Assembly: GCA_035288405.1 (NCBI GenBank)
Contig: DATEAK010000249.1
Span: forward strand, 1-8,393
Direction: 5' to 3'
Length of the DNA: 8,393 nucleotides
Origin: JACPSX01 sp035288405 [NCBI: bacterium]
GTDB lineage: Bacteria > JACPSX01
Part shown: positions 7,372-8,393 of the stretch, in pieces
How the letters are laid out: each line of letters starts with the position of its first letter
Position numbering within the stretch: position 1 is the first letter of the stretch
Translations under genes and position numbers: made by a program
Notes under the pieces: model-generated
Seen by the model: only the letters and a program-made list of their open reading frames with translations
What the model was told of the DNA's origin: nothing
Database searches by the model: none

Positions 7372-7676
7372 TTTAGCATGGCCGCCAGCTCGCCGCGCTC
7401 GTGCAGTTCGTGGACAATGTCGCAGCCGCCGACAAACTTACCGTCGACGTAGATCTGGGGAATCGTAGGCCAGTTGGAGTAGCGCTTGATCCCATCCCTG
7501 ACCGCCGGATCTGCGAGCACGTCCTCGGTCTCAAACGGATAGCCATAGGATTGAAGAATCTCCACGACATGAGCGGAAAAGCCGCACTGGGGAAAGTTCG
7601 GATTCCCTTTCATGTAGAGCATGATCTTGTGATTCTTCACCTTCTCGCCAATCTTTGCCAATACTTCATCCGCCAT
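7353..7676 (-). CDS. grxD: Grx4-type monothiol glutaredoxin (CGFS)
   Basis: This 107-residue protein is a single-domain monothiol glutaredoxin. Such proteins hold a glutathione-ligated 2Fe-2S cluster between two monomers, or between a glutaredoxin and a BolA protein, and act in cytosolic cluster transfer and iron sensing. The signature CGFS is at residues 31-34, in KGNPNFPQCGFSAHVVE. The glutathione-binding parts are K23, the cis-proline stretch WPTIPQIY (69-76) and GGCDIV (83-88). The start at 7676 gives MADEVLAKIG, the usual family N-terminus, and GGAG on the - strand lies 8 bases before it; a longer frame from 7724 would overlap ibaG and add an unrelated tail. The ibaG gene ends only 26 bases upstream, so the two are one operon and the proteins very likely bind each other. 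Confidence 0.96.
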   Translation of the reverse strand: MADEVLAKIGEKVKNHKIMLYMKGNPNFPQCGFSAHVVEILQSYGYPFETEDVLADPAVRDGIKRYSNWPTIPQIYVDGKFVGGCDIVHELHERGELAAMLKTAFEK

Positions 7677-7702
7677 ATGCAGATCTCCTTTCCTATCTTT
7701 TC

Positions 7703-7957
7703 TCAAGACCCAAGACGTCGCCACTGCTCCGGAGTGTAGGTCTTCAAAGCCAACGCATGGATGCTTTCATTTCCAAGCGCTTCCCTAAGGGGCCCATAGA
7801 CCATTTGATGCTGCTCCACCAAGCTTTTCCCTTCAAAGGAGGAAGAAACTACCAGGACCTGAAAGTGATCTCCACCTCCAGTGAAATCCTTAACCTCAAT
7901 GGTAGAGCCAGGCAGGGCTTTCTCCAGGGTCGACTTTATTTCATCCGGGCTGATCAT
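7703..7957 (-). CDS. ibaG: BolA-family protein, IbaG/BolA-H type
   Basis: This complete 84-residue BolA-family protein is closest in pattern to E. coli IbaG. These proteins pair with CGFS glutaredoxins and help ligate a 2Fe-2S cluster. GGGDHFQVLVV (residues 27-37) carries the variable-loop histidine H31 of the BolA-H type; FEGKSLVEQHQMVYGPL (41-57) is the family helix, and IHALALKTYTPEQW (66-79) contains the invariant C-terminal ligand histidine H67. The N-terminus MISPDEIKSTLEKALPG matches the normal family start, so ATG 7957 is likely right although no Shine-Dalgarno sequence stands before it; a promoter placed very close to the start may make the message nearly leaderless. It is the first gene of the ibaG-grxD operon and faces away from a second bolA gene 270 bases off. 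Confidence 0.93.
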   Translation of the reverse strand: MISPDEIKSTLEKALPGSTIEVKDFTGGGDHFQVLVVSSSFEGKSLVEQHQMVYGPLREALGNESIHALALKTYTPEQWRRLGS

Positions 7958-7966
7958 TTCAAATTA

Positions 7967-7995
7967 AGAATACTGACTCTGATGGCATCTTTCAA
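7967..7995 (-). promoter_or_regulatory. Candidate sigma70 promoter for ibaG-grxD, almost leaderless
   Basis: On the - strand TTGAAA (7995-7990) and TATTCT (7972-7967) are separated by exactly 17 bases. Transcription would start near 7960, about 3 bases before the ibaG ATG at 7957. The lack of a Shine-Dalgarno sequence there agrees with this. Confidence 0.5.
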
Positions 7996-8110
7996 GGCCC
8001 CACAAGGCTAGACTCATTGAAATCAGACAACGGGCGTGAGGCAACGGGAAACAATTCCTTACCGCAGCCGCTGGCAAATGTCCATCCCTGCGCCGCAAGC
8101 CGCGCTGAAG

Positions 8111-8138
8111 TTGACATAACGCCACCTTATCGGATACT
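8111..8138 (+). promoter_or_regulatory. Candidate sigma70 promoter for the rightward bolA
   Basis: A perfect -35 hexamer TTGACA (8111-8116) is followed after 16 bases by GATACT (8133-8138), four of six matches to the -10 consensus. The predicted start near 8145 leaves a leader of about 83 bases before the bolA ATG. Confidence 0.55.
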
Positions 8139-8198
8139 CTTCACCCTAAAATCACGATCCGGGGCTAGCCCGTCATCTTTGGTAACTCGCAAGCTTCC

Positions 8199-8270
8199 GC
8201 GCCCGGCGCTCCTAAAGGACCTCGGACATGGACCGTGTGAAATGGATTGAAACAACCTTGCGCCGGGCGT
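8199..8270 (+). repeat. Inverted repeat bracketing the bolA ribosome binding site and start codon
   Basis: CGCCCGGCGC (8200-8209) is exactly complementary to GCGCCGGGCG (8260-8269), with a possible extra G-U pair at 8199/8270. The ten G-C pairs would enclose a 50-base loop that contains the ribosome binding site (8214-8219) and ATG (8228). It may influence translation, or be chance in GC-rich DNA. Confidence 0.35.
8214..8219 (+). promoter_or_regulatory. Ribosome binding site of the rightward bolA
   Basis: AAAGGA lies 8 bases before ATG 8228 and decides the start of the edge-truncated bolA gene. Confidence 0.55.
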
Positions 8271-8393
8271 TTGCCCCGAGCCATCTCGCCGTTGAGGACG
8301 AAAGTGCACAGCACGCCGGCCACGCGGGTGCGGCGGCCGGCGGCGGCCACTTTCGGGTCCTCATCGTCTCGGAATCCTTCTGCGGCCAAGACC
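8228..8393 (+). CDS. bolA: Second BolA-family protein, N-terminal 55 residues (runs off window)
   Basis: The frame from ATG 8228 stays open to the right edge and encodes 55 residues. MDRVKWIETTLRRAFAPSHL matches the first helix of BolA (compare E. coli BolA, where an LRAAF-type helix is followed by P and L), then VEDES corresponds to the VVDES strand of E. coli BolA. HFRVLIVSESF equals the HFKVVLVSDRF strand after the variable loop. Between them lies a His/Ala/Gly-rich loop (HAGHAGAAAGGGHF). The resemblance is to classical BolA, a stress-related regulator and glutaredoxin partner, more than to IbaG. It is transcribed away from ibaG-grxD and has its own promoter and ribosome binding site. The C-terminal half with the ligand histidine is beyond the window, so intactness cannot be judged. 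A - strand open frame across the same bases (8165-8389) is its shadow. Confidence 0.85.
   Translation, partial: MDRVKWIETTLRRAFAPSHLAVEDESAQHAGHAGAAAGGGHFRVLIVSESFCGQD

Larger units (their letters stand above)
7958..8227. other. Divergent promoter region between ibaG-grxD and bolA
   Basis: This 270-base region separates two head-to-head BolA-family operons. No gene is supported inside it; short open frames here lack ribosome binding sites and family motifs. It holds a promoter for each direction, a perfect 10-base palindrome GGGCTAGCCC (8162-8171) just downstream of the predicted + strand transcription start that could be an operator or leader hairpin, and the left arm of a GC stem at 8199-8209. 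Confidence 0.6.

Noticed and set aside
7677-7724. A 16-residue N-terminal extension of the glutaredoxin
   Set aside because: It would overlap the end of ibaG and adds a tail not seen in the family, whereas ATG 7676 has a proper ribosome binding site and the usual N-terminus.
7655-8011. A 118-residue + strand open frame opposite ibaG
   Set aside because: It overlaps a clear BolA-family gene in antisense and shows no domain or ribosome binding site.
8017-8250. A 77-residue + strand open frame in the divergent region
   Set aside because: It crosses the predicted bolA promoter and start in another frame, has no ribosome binding site, and its peptide resembles nothing recognisable.
1-8393. Mobile element, phage, defence system or CRISPR
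   Set aside because: No transposase, integrase, terminal inverted repeats, regular direct repeats, toxin-antitoxin pair or nuclease-like gene is visible; all sizeable genes are recognisable metabolic or iron-sulfur genes.

Overview
The window is an ordinary chromosomal stretch of a moderately GC-rich Gram-negative bacterium. No tRNA, rRNA, CRISPR array, transposase or phage gene is visible. The gene mix is a tungsten/molybdenum aldehyde ferredoxin oxidoreductase, a hydantoinase/oxoprolinase-type A+B pair, a TAXI-type periplasmic binding protein, and a Grx4/BolA pair. It would fit an uncultured Desulfobacterota, Binatota, Rokubacteria or Tectomicrobia-like lineage. That assignment is inferred from gene content only and is weak.

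Left part, + strand (1-2204). The window opens inside a gene whose tail resembles the C-terminus of HybA/DmsB/FdhB-type 4Fe-4S electron-transfer subunits. It is followed 15 bases later by a complete aldehyde ferredoxin oxidoreductase (AOR). The two are probably an enzyme and its electron partner.

Middle, + strand (2205-7312). A 180-base gap with a weak promoter candidate leads into a three-gene unit: HyuA-like ATP-dependent subunit, HyuB-like metal-site subunit, and a secreted TAXI solute-binding protein. HyuA and HyuB form the ATP-dependent hydantoinase / oxoprolinase / acetone-carboxylase superfamily enzyme. No acetone-carboxylase gamma subunit and no TRAP membrane permease lie beside them. 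A reasonable reading is capture of a small organic acid, amide, cyclic imide or ketone-derived compound, its ATP-driven activation by HyuAB, and possibly aldehyde or acid redox by AOR. The substrate cannot be read from the sequence.

Right part (7353-8393). On the - strand lies an ibaG (BolA family) - grxD (CGFS monothiol glutaredoxin) operon, a known iron-sulfur trafficking/iron-sensing partnership. Head-to-head with it on the + strand, at the extreme right edge, starts a second BolA-family gene that runs out of the window. The 270-base divergent region holds good sigma70-like promoters facing both ways. The one for ibaG sits so close to the start codon that the mRNA would be almost leaderless. 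The second bolA has a strong all-GC inverted repeat bracketing its ribosome binding site and start codon.

Most of the window is conventional. The most useful points are the edge-truncated second bolA, the predicted leaderless ibaG, the start-bracketing stem, and the unassigned AOR / HyuAB / TAXI gene set.
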